Made by a program: the position numbers and the translations under genes | Part shown: positions 1 to 6,271 of the stretch, one piece after another | Layout: the number at the start of each line of letters is the position of its first letter | How positions within the stretch are numbered: position 1 is the first letter of the stretch | Assembly: GCA_020431545.1 (NCBI GenBank) | Contig: JAGQIB010000427.1 | Location: 1-8,815, forward strand | Direction: 5' to 3' | Origin: Gemmatimonadota bacterium | Lineage (GTDB): Bacteria; ARS69 | Length of the DNA: 8,815 nt | Notes under the pieces: model-generated | The model's database searches: none | What the model saw: only the letters and a program-made list of their open reading frames with translations | What the model was told of the DNA's origin: nothing

Positions 1-83
1 CTGACGCACCGCGAAGACTTCCTGCTGCCGCAGATGAACGCCAAGGAGGCGATCGACCGCAGGAAGTCTTCGCGGTGCGTCAG
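1..83. repeat. Fold-back inverted repeat at the left edge (23-bp perfect arms, 37-base spacer)
   Basis: Bases 1-23 are the exact reverse complement of 61-83. The right arm lies inside the minus-strand ClC reading frame, where it encodes LTHREDFL. Read on the plus strand from base 1, the left arm encodes the same LTHREDFL and then continues with LPQMNAKEAIDR through base 60. That looks like the natural continuation of the same protein, but on the wrong strand. This is the signature of a strand-switch (fold-back) event in amplification, library construction or assembly, or of a local inversion. The arm starts at the very first base, so it may extend beyond the window. Confidence 0.9.
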
Positions 84-1013
84 GATGCTGGCCACGGTCG
101 CCCCCTGCTCCACCGTCGCCGCCGGCACCTGGTGCGCCGCCGGCACCGGCACGATGCCGGCATAGTGCCCGGCCGGGTCGATGGCGATGACCCGCGTGGT
201 GGAGCCGAGCGGGAACTGGCGGCGGAAGGCGGCGAGGGTCACGTCGTCGGCCACGGTGCGCAGGTCGCGCCGCATCAGGCGCCCGACCGTCAGGCTGCGG
301 ATCCAGCCGACGTCGTGCGCGCTGCGGATGGTCTCGCCGCGCAGGTGGAAGCGCCAGGTGGCGAAGGAGTAGCCGAAGAGCCGCCGCACGGTGAGCGAGG
401 CGATGACCACCGCCAGCAGCACGCCGATGGTCAACGGGAAGTCGCCGGTGATCTCCAGCGCCAGGAAGGTCATGGTCAGCGGCCCGCCGATGATGGCGGC
501 GGCCATGGCCGCCATGCCGACCACCAGGTAGGTGCCCTGGTCGAAGTGCGGCCCCGGCAGCAGCAGGTCGAGGGCGATGGAGTAGCAGGCGCCGAAGACC
601 GCGCCGAGGAAGAGCGAGGCGAAGAAGAGGCCGCCGCGGAAGCCGCTGCCGACCGAGATGGCCGAGGCCAGCGCCTTCAGCACCGCCACGCGAGCGCGGA
701 TCCGGCCGCGATTCCGGGCGACGGCGAGCATCACTTCGGGCACGCCGTGACCGCGGGTCTCCGGCGCGGCCTTCGTGACGATCGGCCCCACGAGGAGGCC
801 GCCGACGGCCGGCGCGAAGAGCGCCCACCAGGGCAGGTTTGACGGATGCGTGACGTGCAGATAGTCGCCGATGAGCCCGATCATCCAGACCAGGATCGCC
901 GCGGAGAAGCCCGAGACCACCCCGATCGCCAGCGCGATGCCGACGAGCGACCGCTCCTGGTTCATCCAGTATTCGCGCTTGAGGAGCGACGAGAGGCGGA
1001 ACTTCGCGGGCAA
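1..1013 (-). CDS. ClC-family chloride channel/transporter, internally deleted and chimeric, runs off the left edge
   Basis: ClC proteins conduct Cl- or exchange Cl- for H+ across the inner membrane. The start chosen is TTG at 1013, because GGAG at 1023-1020 sits six bases upstream. An in-frame GTG at 1052, overlapping the deacetylase stop, is the alternative. Residues 23-48 form a first membrane helix and 62-79 a second. GHGVPEV at 88-94 is the helix-D chloride motif (GSGIP in E. coli ClC). Residues 111-124 read as the run-up to helix F, ending VGSG. The next residues, FRGGLFFASLFLGA (125-138), belong to helix N, followed by IGGPLTMTFLALEITGDF (helices O-P) and a cytosolic CBS-type region from about residue 208. 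Roughly 200 residues of a normal ClC are missing, including the GREGP motif with the gating glutamate. The frame stays open to base 1, but bases 1-60 are fold-back sequence and not a true C-terminus. The frame is unlikely to make a working channel as written. Confidence 0.8.
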   Translation of the reverse strand, partial: MPAKFRLSSLLKREYWMNQERSLVGIALAIGVVSGFSAAILVWMIGLIGDYLHVTHPSNLPWWALFAPAVGGLLVGPIVTKAAPETRGHGVPEVMLAVARNRGRIRARVAVLKALASAISVGSGFRGGLFFASLFLGAVFGACYSIALDLLLPGPHFDQGTYLVVGMAAMAAAIIGGPLTMTFLALEITGDFPLTIGVLLAVVIASLTVRRLFGYSFATWRFHLRGETIRSAHDVGWIRSLTVGRLMRRDLRTVADDVTLAAFRRQFPLGSTTRVIAIDPAGHYAGIVPVPAAHQVPAATVEQGATVASILTHREDFLRSIASLAFICGSRKSSRCV

Positions 1014-1019
1014 GGGGAA

Positions 1020-1023
1020 CTCC
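1020..1023 (-). promoter_or_regulatory. Ribosome binding site supporting the TTG start at 1013
   Basis: GGAG on the minus strand lies six bases before TTG at 1013-1011. It decides the start used here for the ClC frame over the GTG at 1052, which has no purine-rich stretch before it. Confidence 0.45.
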
Positions 1024-1045
1024 GGGAACGTGGACCGTGCGCAAC

Positions 1046-2038
1046 CTACCACGGGTTGCGCGAGTCCGCACCCCGATCGCCGTGCGGCTCGAGCATCAGC
1101 CGGAACACCCGCGATGAGGTTCGCGCGGTGACGGCGTAGCGGCCGAGCGGCTCGGATTCGCCTGTTTCGATTCCGTTCCGGAAGGGCTTCAACGTCAGCA
1201 CGCGCCGGAAGCCGGCCGCGCGGGCGAGCGAGTCCACGTCGGCGCGACCGTAGCCGAAGGGCCAGGCGAGAAACGTCGGTTCGTGACCGAGGTGGCGGAC
1301 CATCGCGTCTCGGCTGGATTCCAGATCCGCGCTCAGCAACCCCTCCGACATCGCCTCCGGCATCAGGAACCGGGGGACGGGACCTCCGCGCGTCCGCGTC
1401 TTCGTGTGCATCCGGTGCGTGTGACTCTCGACCCGGATGACGCCCTCCCGCTCGAGCGCCTGGAGCGCGGGCCAGTCCAGAAAGTCCAGATCGTTCCAGT
1501 CCTCCTCCCCCGCGTGGCCCGTGAGCATGAACAGCGTGGCGACGAATCCGTGGCGGCGGAGAATCGGCACCGCATACTCCAGCACCGTACGATCTCCGTC
1601 GTCGATCGTGATCACGACCGTGCGCTCGGGCAATCGGCCCGCTTCCAGCGCGTCCAGCACGTCGTCGAGAAAGGCGGTCCGCCAGCCGTTCGCCGCGAGG
1701 TAGTTCATCTGTCGCTCGAACTCGGGCACGGTCGTCGTCCAGTAGTCGCGATCGGGGAGCGTCGGCAGGTTCAGCAACACGGCGCCCAGCACTCGGACCA
1801 GCCGCCCCGACGTGAACCCGGGTCCGAAGTAGTGGTAGCAGAGGATCGGGACCCCGAGCTGTCGGTCGTCCGCGAGCGTATCGAAGCCGAGCTCGTTGCG
1901 ACCGATGAGCACCGGCGCGTCGAGGTCGCTGCCCGGCTCCGGCGAGGAGACGCGATCGAGCCGGCGCGCGAGAAGGAAAACGGCGAGTCCGATCGTCAGC
2001 GGGATCAGCGCGGCGAGGAGAGCGCGCCGACGCGTCAC
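1046..2038 (-). CDS. Membrane-anchored polysaccharide deacetylase, PgaB/IcaB-like (NodB domain)
   Basis: Predicted carbohydrate esterase 4 enzyme, 330 residues, that would remove N-acetyl groups from a nascent exopolysaccharide in the periplasm. The GTG start at 2038 forms a GTGA overlap with the stop of the upstream gene. An N-terminal helix (residues 6-24, after VTRRR) anchors it and there is no lipobox. PILCYHYF at 64-71 is the opening strand of the deacetylase barrel. Motif 1 is TIDDGDRT at 144-151, with D146 as likely base and D147 as metal ligand. Motif 2 is SHTHRMH at 205-211, with H206 and H211 spaced as in PgaB (HTxxxH). Motif 3 is AWPFGYG at 258-264. The stretch TVPEFERQMNYLAANGW (103-119) also resembles PgaB. 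It lacks the C-terminal glycosidase domain of E. coli PgaB, so in architecture it is closer to IcaB. The substrate is inferred from the adjacent PgaC-like synthase. Confidence 0.87.
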   Translation of the reverse strand: MTRRRALLAALIPLTIGLAVFLLARRLDRVSSPEPGSDLDAPVLIGRNELGFDTLADDRQLGVPILCYHYFGPGFTSGRLVRVLGAVLLNLPTLPDRDYWTTTVPEFERQMNYLAANGWRTAFLDDVLDALEAGRLPERTVVITIDDGDRTVLEYAVPILRRHGFVATLFMLTGHAGEEDWNDLDFLDWPALQALEREGVIRVESHTHRMHTKTRTRGGPVPRFLMPEAMSEGLLSADLESSRDAMVRHLGHEPTFLAWPFGYGRADVDSLARAAGFRRVLTLKPFRNGIETGESEPLGRYAVTARTSSRVFRLMLEPHGDRGADSRNPW

Positions 2039-3711
2039 GGGGCGAGGAACACGCGGAGCCCGACGCCGTCGCGCTCGTAGCCCGCGCTGGAGTCGAAACG
2101 CGACGTCGACGCCCGGCCGAACGCGCCGAAGCCGACGTGACGCGTCGCCTGCCAGCGAAGCTCCACGCCGCCGGAGAGGACTCCGAAGCGATCGCCGTCG
2201 TTCTCGCTCTCGGAGGCGAGGCGGACATCGCCCTCCACGCGGAAGGGGCGCTCCGCCGACGTCCAGGCGTTCAACGTGCCGTGGAACGTGTCGTAGCGAT
2301 CCGGGGAGTAGTAGCCGTGGTCCGGGCTCTCGTCCCGGAAGTCGATCCACGCCGCGCCGGGGCCGACGTTCCAGTGCACCGGTCCGAGCGACCAGTCTCC
2401 GAAGCGGAGATCCGCCTCCAGCGACCGGCGGGTGTTCCCGTCGTCGTAGTCGCCGTGGGCGGCGCGGATCCGCGCGGACACCCGTTCCGTGAGACGTCGC
2501 TCGGCGGCGAGCGAGGCGACGTTCACCCGCAATCCGCGCGCGAGAGCGCGCGCCGTGGTCACGGGCACGCGTCCGTAGCCGACGTCGAAGCGGGTCCAGT
2601 CGATCGGCGTCCACGTGAGCCAGGAGTCGAACAGCGCGACCGTCTCGCGAATGTCCGCGCCCGTCCGGGTCTCCCCCGCGCCCACGTCGATCACGGCGGC
2701 GTCTTCCAGGTTCCGGCCGAGATCGTGCGCGGTGATCTCCGCGTGGACCGCCACGTCGCGCGACGGGCGCCAGGAGCCTCCGCCGCCGAACGTCAGGAAC
2801 TCGACCCGTCCCGTGGCCGGATCCTCGGACCGCTCGCCGGCGGCGAGACCGAACCAGCGCCAGCCGGGCCCCGCCGAACCCTCGACGCGCACGCCGAGCG
2901 TCCGGTTCTCCTGATCGTCGCGATCGTTCCAGCGATCCGCGAAGAGCATCGCGCGGAGTCCGCGGTCACGGCGGATCGCGTCGCGCAGGTCGGCCGCCTC
3001 GGCGGTGTCGATGCCCGCGAGGTCCCGCTCCGCCGCTCCCTCCTCACCGAGCCAGTAACGCGCCCGCGCGCGTCCCACCCGCGCCGACACGTCGTCCGGG
3101 TCGTCCGCGAGGATGGCGTCGTACAGCGCCTCCGCCGCCCGGTGTTTGCCGCGGGCGTTCTCGGCGGCGGCGAGCCCTTCCCGCGCGTCGGGCACCCCCC
3201 GGTCCAGCGCCTCGCGGTACGCGCGCGCCGCCGCGCCCGGGCGGTCCCGCCAGGCCTCCATGCGCGCGAGCCCGAGCCGGGCTTCCTCGTCGTTCGCGTC
3301 GTCGGCCAGGAGCTCGCGGTACACCGCGGCCGCGCCGTCGAGATCACCGGACCACGACAGCGCCCGGGCGAGCCCGAGCTTCGCCTCGCGATCGTCCGGC
3401 TCCGCCTCCAGACGTCGGCGATACCACGGGACGGCCTCCGCCGCCCGCTCCTGCCACGTGAGCTGATGCGCGATGAGGAGCGAGAGCTCCTCCTCGAGGG
3501 AGGGATCCAGACGGATCGCGGCGAGCGCGCAGGCGACGGCCCGCCCGTGATCGTCGCGGCCGGCGAAGTCGCGCGCCTCGGCCGCGACGTCGCGGGCGAG
3601 CGCGGCGTCGTCCGCCCGCGCGGCCGACCGACCCCCGCCCGCTCCGATCGCGAGCAGGGCAAAGATCGCCGTCGCGCTCCACCTCCGGATCAGTCGCGCC
3701 GCGTCTTCCAC
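2035..3711 (-). CDS. TPR-repeat outer-membrane beta-barrel protein, probable polysaccharide exporter (PgaA/YaiO-like)
   Basis: 558 residues from GTG at 3711, which overlaps the glycosyltransferase end by 22 bases. No ATG is available; a CTG at 3693 (CTGA overlap) is the only closer option. A signal peptide is visible: RR, then hydrophobic ATAIFALLAIGAGGG (13-27), with likely cleavage after ARA at 33. Residues about 38-240 hold roughly five TPR-like helical pairs; typical phrases are AVPWYRRRLEAEPDDREAKL, LGLARALSWSGDLDGAAAVY and AAEALYDAILADDPDD. From about 258 to the end, alternating polar/aromatic strands such as WRWFGLAAGERSED and VGFGAFGRAS indicate a beta-barrel of about 290 residues. 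The N-TPR, C-barrel layout matches PgaA and the YaiO family; PgaA of E. coli is much longer (about 800 residues). It would guide deacetylated polymer across the outer membrane. The last residues (VFLAP) lack the usual terminal aromatic. Confidence 0.8.
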   Translation of the reverse strand: MEDAARLIRRWSATAIFALLAIGAGGGRSAARADDAALARDVAAEARDFAGRDDHGRAVACALAAIRLDPSLEEELSLLIAHQLTWQERAAEAVPWYRRRLEAEPDDREAKLGLARALSWSGDLDGAAAVYRELLADDANDEEARLGLARMEAWRDRPGAAARAYREALDRGVPDAREGLAAAENARGKHRAAEALYDAILADDPDDVSARVGRARARYWLGEEGAAERDLAGIDTAEAADLRDAIRRDRGLRAMLFADRWNDRDDQENRTLGVRVEGSAGPGWRWFGLAAGERSEDPATGRVEFLTFGGGGSWRPSRDVAVHAEITAHDLGRNLEDAAVIDVGAGETRTGADIRETVALFDSWLTWTPIDWTRFDVGYGRVPVTTARALARGLRVNVASLAAERRLTERVSARIRAAHGDYDDGNTRRSLEADLRFGDWSLGPVHWNVGPGAAWIDFRDESPDHGYYSPDRYDTFHGTLNAWTSAERPFRVEGDVRLASESENDGDRFGVLSGGVELRWQATRHVGFGAFGRASTSRFDSSAGYERDGVGLRVFLAP

Positions 3712-4952
3712 TGCGTCCCCTTGCGCGTCGGTGAACGGAAGAAACCCCGCGGCGTGGACCGAACCGTCACGATCGCGAGGAACATCCAGTAGATCAGCGG
3801 ATAGATGATCGCCATCACGTAAGAGCGCCCGAGTCGCTCGTCGTAGCGGCGGTCGAGCAGCACGCCGGTGAGCAGCTGCCCGAGGCAAACCGTGGCCATG
3901 AGCATGCCCCACCAGTTCGGAATCGGACTGCCGCCGATCGGCGGGTACCCCACGGCGTACGAGAGGATCCAGAGCGCCGTGAGCAGCACGAAGGAGTAGC
4001 CCCACGCGATCGAGAACGACGACTCGAGAACGACGGGCCAGAAACGTCGCGAGCGCCAGCGCAGGGCTTCCCGCACGTGGCGGCGCAGCACCTGGGCGAG
4101 GCCGAGCGACCAGCGGCGACGTTGCTTCCACAGGTCGGCCCAGCGCTCCGGCACCTGCATCCACACGAGCGCGCGCGGTTCGTACCGGATGTCCCAGGCT
4201 CGCAGCTGCAGCTTCCAGCTGATGTCGATGTCCTCCGTGGCCATGTCCGGGCTGAACAGGCCGACGTCCAGCAGCGCGTCCCGGTGGAACGCGCCGACCA
4301 CGCCCGACACGGTGAGGATCCTCCCCCACACGCGCTGGGCGCGCTTCTGCAGCGACACGATCGACGTGAACTCGATCGCCTGCAGACGCGCGAGGAGCCG
4401 GCGGCGATTGCGCACGCGCGGATTGCCCGTGACCGCGCCCACCCGCGGCGACTCGAAGTGCGGCACGAGATGGCGCAGGATGTCGGGCGCGGGGTGCGCG
4501 TCCGCGTCGACGATCAGGAGGATGTCGCCGCGGGCGCACAGCAGGCCGTCGTTCAGGGCCATGGCCTTGCCCTCGTTCCGGGTCTTGCGCACCACGCGGA
4601 CCCGCCCCGACGCGACGTACGGCGCGAGGATGCGCGGCGTCTCGTCGTCGCTCGCGTCGTCGATCACGAGGACCTCGAACGCGGGATAGTCGATCGCGAG
4701 CGCGGCCTCGAGCGAGTCGGCGAGGTGCCGCCCCTCGCAGTAGGCCGGCATCAGCACGGTAACGAACGGCGGGTTCTCGGGCAGGGCCGGCGGCGGGGGC
4801 GCGTTGCGCTCGCGCCGGAACCAGTACGTGAGCGACGTCACGATCCACATGAGACCCGTGAGCATCGGGTACCAGGCGAAGAAGACGAGCCAGACCAGGT
4901 AGAACCGGGTGTGCTCGAGCCACTCGAGGAACGAGACGATGTCGGCGGTCAT
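3690..4952 (-). CDS. pgaC: Processive family-2 glycosyltransferase, PgaC-like poly-N-acetylglucosamine synthase
   Basis: Inner-membrane GT2 enzyme of 420 residues (E. coli PgaC is about 440), expected to polymerise a UDP-activated hexosamine while moving the chain outward. Start ATG at 4952 forms an ATGA overlap with the preceding gene. An N-terminal membrane segment spans 17-45. The catalytic core carries VTVLMPAYCEG (64-74), VIDDAS (96-101), the DxD metal site DAD at 149-151, and TEDIDISWKLQL (239-250) with E240/D241 next to the acceptor site. It ends with QRRRW (277-281), the processive-synthase signature. The TED stretch followed by YEPRALVW and LWKQRRRW is very close to PgaC as I recall it. 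Three further membrane helices lie near 308-336, 346-366 and 376-398. The symbol rests on these motifs and on the neighbours. A cellulose or hyaluronan-type product is less likely but not excluded. Confidence 0.88.
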   Translation of the reverse strand: MTADIVSFLEWLEHTRFYLVWLVFFAWYPMLTGLMWIVTSLTYWFRRERNAPPPPALPENPPFVTVLMPAYCEGRHLADSLEAALAIDYPAFEVLVIDDASDDETPRILAPYVASGRVRVVRKTRNEGKAMALNDGLLCARGDILLIVDADAHPAPDILRHLVPHFESPRVGAVTGNPRVRNRRRLLARLQAIEFTSIVSLQKRAQRVWGRILTVSGVVGAFHRDALLDVGLFSPDMATEDIDISWKLQLRAWDIRYEPRALVWMQVPERWADLWKQRRRWSLGLAQVLRRHVREALRWRSRRFWPVVLESSFSIAWGYSFVLLTALWILSYAVGYPPIGGSPIPNWWGMLMATVCLGQLLTGVLLDRRYDERLGRSYVMAIIYPLIYWMFLAIVTVRSTPRGFFRSPTRKGTQWKTRRD

Positions 4953-5389
4953 CCCGCGCGGCGCTCTCGGTCGGGCAGGCGGTGATCGAGGCCGGTCTCG
5001 AAGCGCTTCTCGTTGCGCGCATCCTCGATGCGCACCACCACGAGCGGGACGCTCTTGAGATCCCCCGCTCCCGGCTCCACGCGCAGCACCCGCCCGAGGA
5101 AGTCGTGCTGCGGGAGTGCCGCGCCCTGGGGGCGTTCGGTCCGGCGGCTCGCGTGCCGGCGGGAGATCCGTCGGTTGTGGGCGATCCAGGCCTGCGTGAA
5201 CGCGACCTGCAGAATCACGAACAGCCCGAGGAGGCCGATCGCGAAGGCCGCCTCCCCCTCGACGCCCCGGGACAGGACGATTCGCCAGTAGATCACGTAG
5301 GTGATCCACAGGAGGACGGAGAGAACGAGGTGCCGCGCCCAGCGGAAGCGGCCGGCATTCTGTACCGGTGTCCGAATCGGAGTCGTCAT
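4949..5389 (-). CDS. Small two-helix membrane protein, PgaD-like partner of the glycosyltransferase
   Basis: 146 residues from ATG at 5389; an in-frame ATG at 5401 would add MLAF, and neither has a convincing ribosome binding site. Two hydrophobic segments are visible: LVLSVLLWITYVIYWRIVL (21-39) and AAFAIGLLGLFVILQVAFTQ (48-66 or so). A very basic segment follows (HNRRISRRHASRRTERPQ, 71-88), then a soluble tail to 146. The size, topology and place immediately before a pgaC-like gene match PgaD (137 residues in E. coli). There PgaD forms a complex with PgaC, and the pair is activated by cyclic di-GMP. The sequence itself is too divergent for me to claim homology directly, so the assignment rests mainly on context and topology. 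First gene of the operon; its stop overlaps the next ATG by four bases. Confidence 0.6.
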   Translation of the reverse strand: MTTPIRTPVQNAGRFRWARHLVLSVLLWITYVIYWRIVLSRGVEGEAAFAIGLLGLFVILQVAFTQAWIAHNRRISRRHASRRTERPQGAALPQHDFLGRVLRVEPGAGDLKSVPLVVVRIEDARNEKRFETGLDHRLPDRERRAG

Positions 5390-5401
5390 GAAGGCGAGCA
5401 T

Positions 5402-5435
5402 ACCACGGTCGACCGCTTGCGGCTTCGCCCGTGGT
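5402..5435. promoter_or_regulatory. Inverted repeat in the divergent intergenic region, possible operator
   Basis: ACCACGG at 5402-5408 pairs with CCGTGGT at 5429-5435, seven bases each with a 20-base spacer. A GGTCGACC palindrome at 5407-5414 overlaps the left arm. The repeat lies between the start of the polysaccharide operon (minus) and the barrel-protein gene (plus), where the promoters of both must lie. I see no convincing -35/-10 pair on either strand here. Short GC-rich repeats arise easily by chance at this composition. Confidence 0.25.
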
Positions 5436-5467
5436 GAAGCAAATTGGGGGATCTCCCGGGGGGCGAC

Positions 5468-6271
5468 TTGCGCATTTCGACTCGGCTTGGCGGTTCGCGA
5501 CATCCGTTCGTTCGTTCCGTGATCTTTCTCGGAGCACTACTTCTCGGCGCGACGTCGAGCGCCGGCGCGACCGAGGACGGCGACGACGACGGGCCCTCGA
5601 CCTTCGGGGATTTCTCGCTCGCGGTGCACGCCGGATTCCAGCTCTGGCGACTCGAAGGACTCGAGCAATCCCTCGAGGTCCGGAACGCGTCCTATGCAGC
5701 CGACGGTTTCCAGCTGAAGGATCCCGCGTTCGGACCGGGTCTCGCGTTCGGAGCGGAGCTCCAGTTCCGACTCACGCCGGAGTGGTTCCTGTTCGGGGGC
5801 GGCGACTGGACCCGGATGACGTTCGACGATCGCGACCGCCGCACCCTCGGCTACCTCGGGGGGAGCGATCGCACGCCCGTCTCGCTCGTCCTCACCACGC
5901 GGGTCGAGACCGCACCGGCGCTGTTCCGGGTGGGGCTCGGCCGGGCGTTCGAGGCCGACGCGGTGCGCTTCGGTCTTTCCGGCGGTGCGCTGATCGCGCC
6001 GGTGCGCGTTCGCGACGAGTTCGAGTTCTATCTCGAGCAACCCTGGCGCACGTCGTCGACGTCGAAAGGCACGGGGATCGGCTGGACGGGCACGATCTCC
6101 GCGGACTACCTCAACGAATCGAACATGACGCTCTTCCTGGAGGGCTTCTTCCAGGCGGGCTCGGCGGACGTCGAGCTCGAGGTGGCGGAGTGGGAATCGT
6201 CGAGCCTGCCGGGGGTGCGGCGCGTGGAGTTCACCGGAGGTGGATTGCGGGTGGGAATCCGATGGATCTGA
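5468..6271 (+). CDS. Predicted outer-membrane beta-barrel protein, function unknown
   Basis: 267 residues if started at TTG 5468, four bases after a GGGGGG run (5458-5463). An in-frame TTG at 5444 and GTG at 5519 are alternatives. A signal peptide fits best with the 5468 start: basic n-region ending at R16, hydrophobic SVIFLGALLLGATSSAGA (17-34), then an acidic stretch of Asp and Glu. The mature part alternates hydrophobic and polar residues in short strands with aromatic girdles, for example FSLAVHAGFQLWRL, LAFGAELQFRL and WFLFGGGDWTRM, and closes with GGGLRVGIRWI. This is typical of a small outer-membrane barrel of about 8-10 strands. I recognise no specific family. It is divergent from the polysaccharide operon and overlaps the next gene by 10 bases, so the two are probably co-expressed. 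Confidence 0.72.
   Translation: MRISTRLGGSRHPFVRSVIFLGALLLGATSSAGATEDGDDDGPSTFGDFSLAVHAGFQLWRLEGLEQSLEVRNASYAADGFQLKDPAFGPGLAFGAELQFRLTPEWFLFGGGDWTRMTFDDRDRRTLGYLGGSDRTPVSLVLTTRVETAPALFRVGLGRAFEADAVRFGLSGGALIAPVRVRDEFEFYLEQPWRTSSTSKGTGIGWTGTISADYLNESNMTLFLEGFFQAGSADVELEVAEWESSSLPGVRRVEFTGGGLRVGIRWI

Noticed and set aside
1..83. Inverted repeat as a transposon end, attC site or terminator
   Set aside because: The arm and loop encode in-frame protein that matches the neighbouring gene, and there is no transposase, target duplication or U-tract.
75..842. 255-residue plus-strand open frame across the ClC region
   Set aside because: His/Arg/Gly/Asp-rich composition without domains. The minus strand gives a clear ClC protein over the same bases.
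1046..2614. Extended 522-residue version of the deacetylase starting at GTG 2614
   Set aside because: The extra ~190 residues run out of frame through the barrel gene and are arginine-rich. GTG 2038 gives a membrane anchor and a GTGA overlap.
2137..3792. 551-residue plus-strand open frame
   Set aside because: It is antisense to the TPR-barrel gene, low-complexity in R/V/G/E, and has no domain or signal. It is a GC-rich shadow.
2035..5022. 995-residue minus-strand open frame that looks like one giant protein
   Set aside because: Its first ~435 residues are arginine/alanine-rich noise lying out of frame under the PgaC-like gene, whose motifs are unmistakable. Only the part from about 3711 onward is coding.
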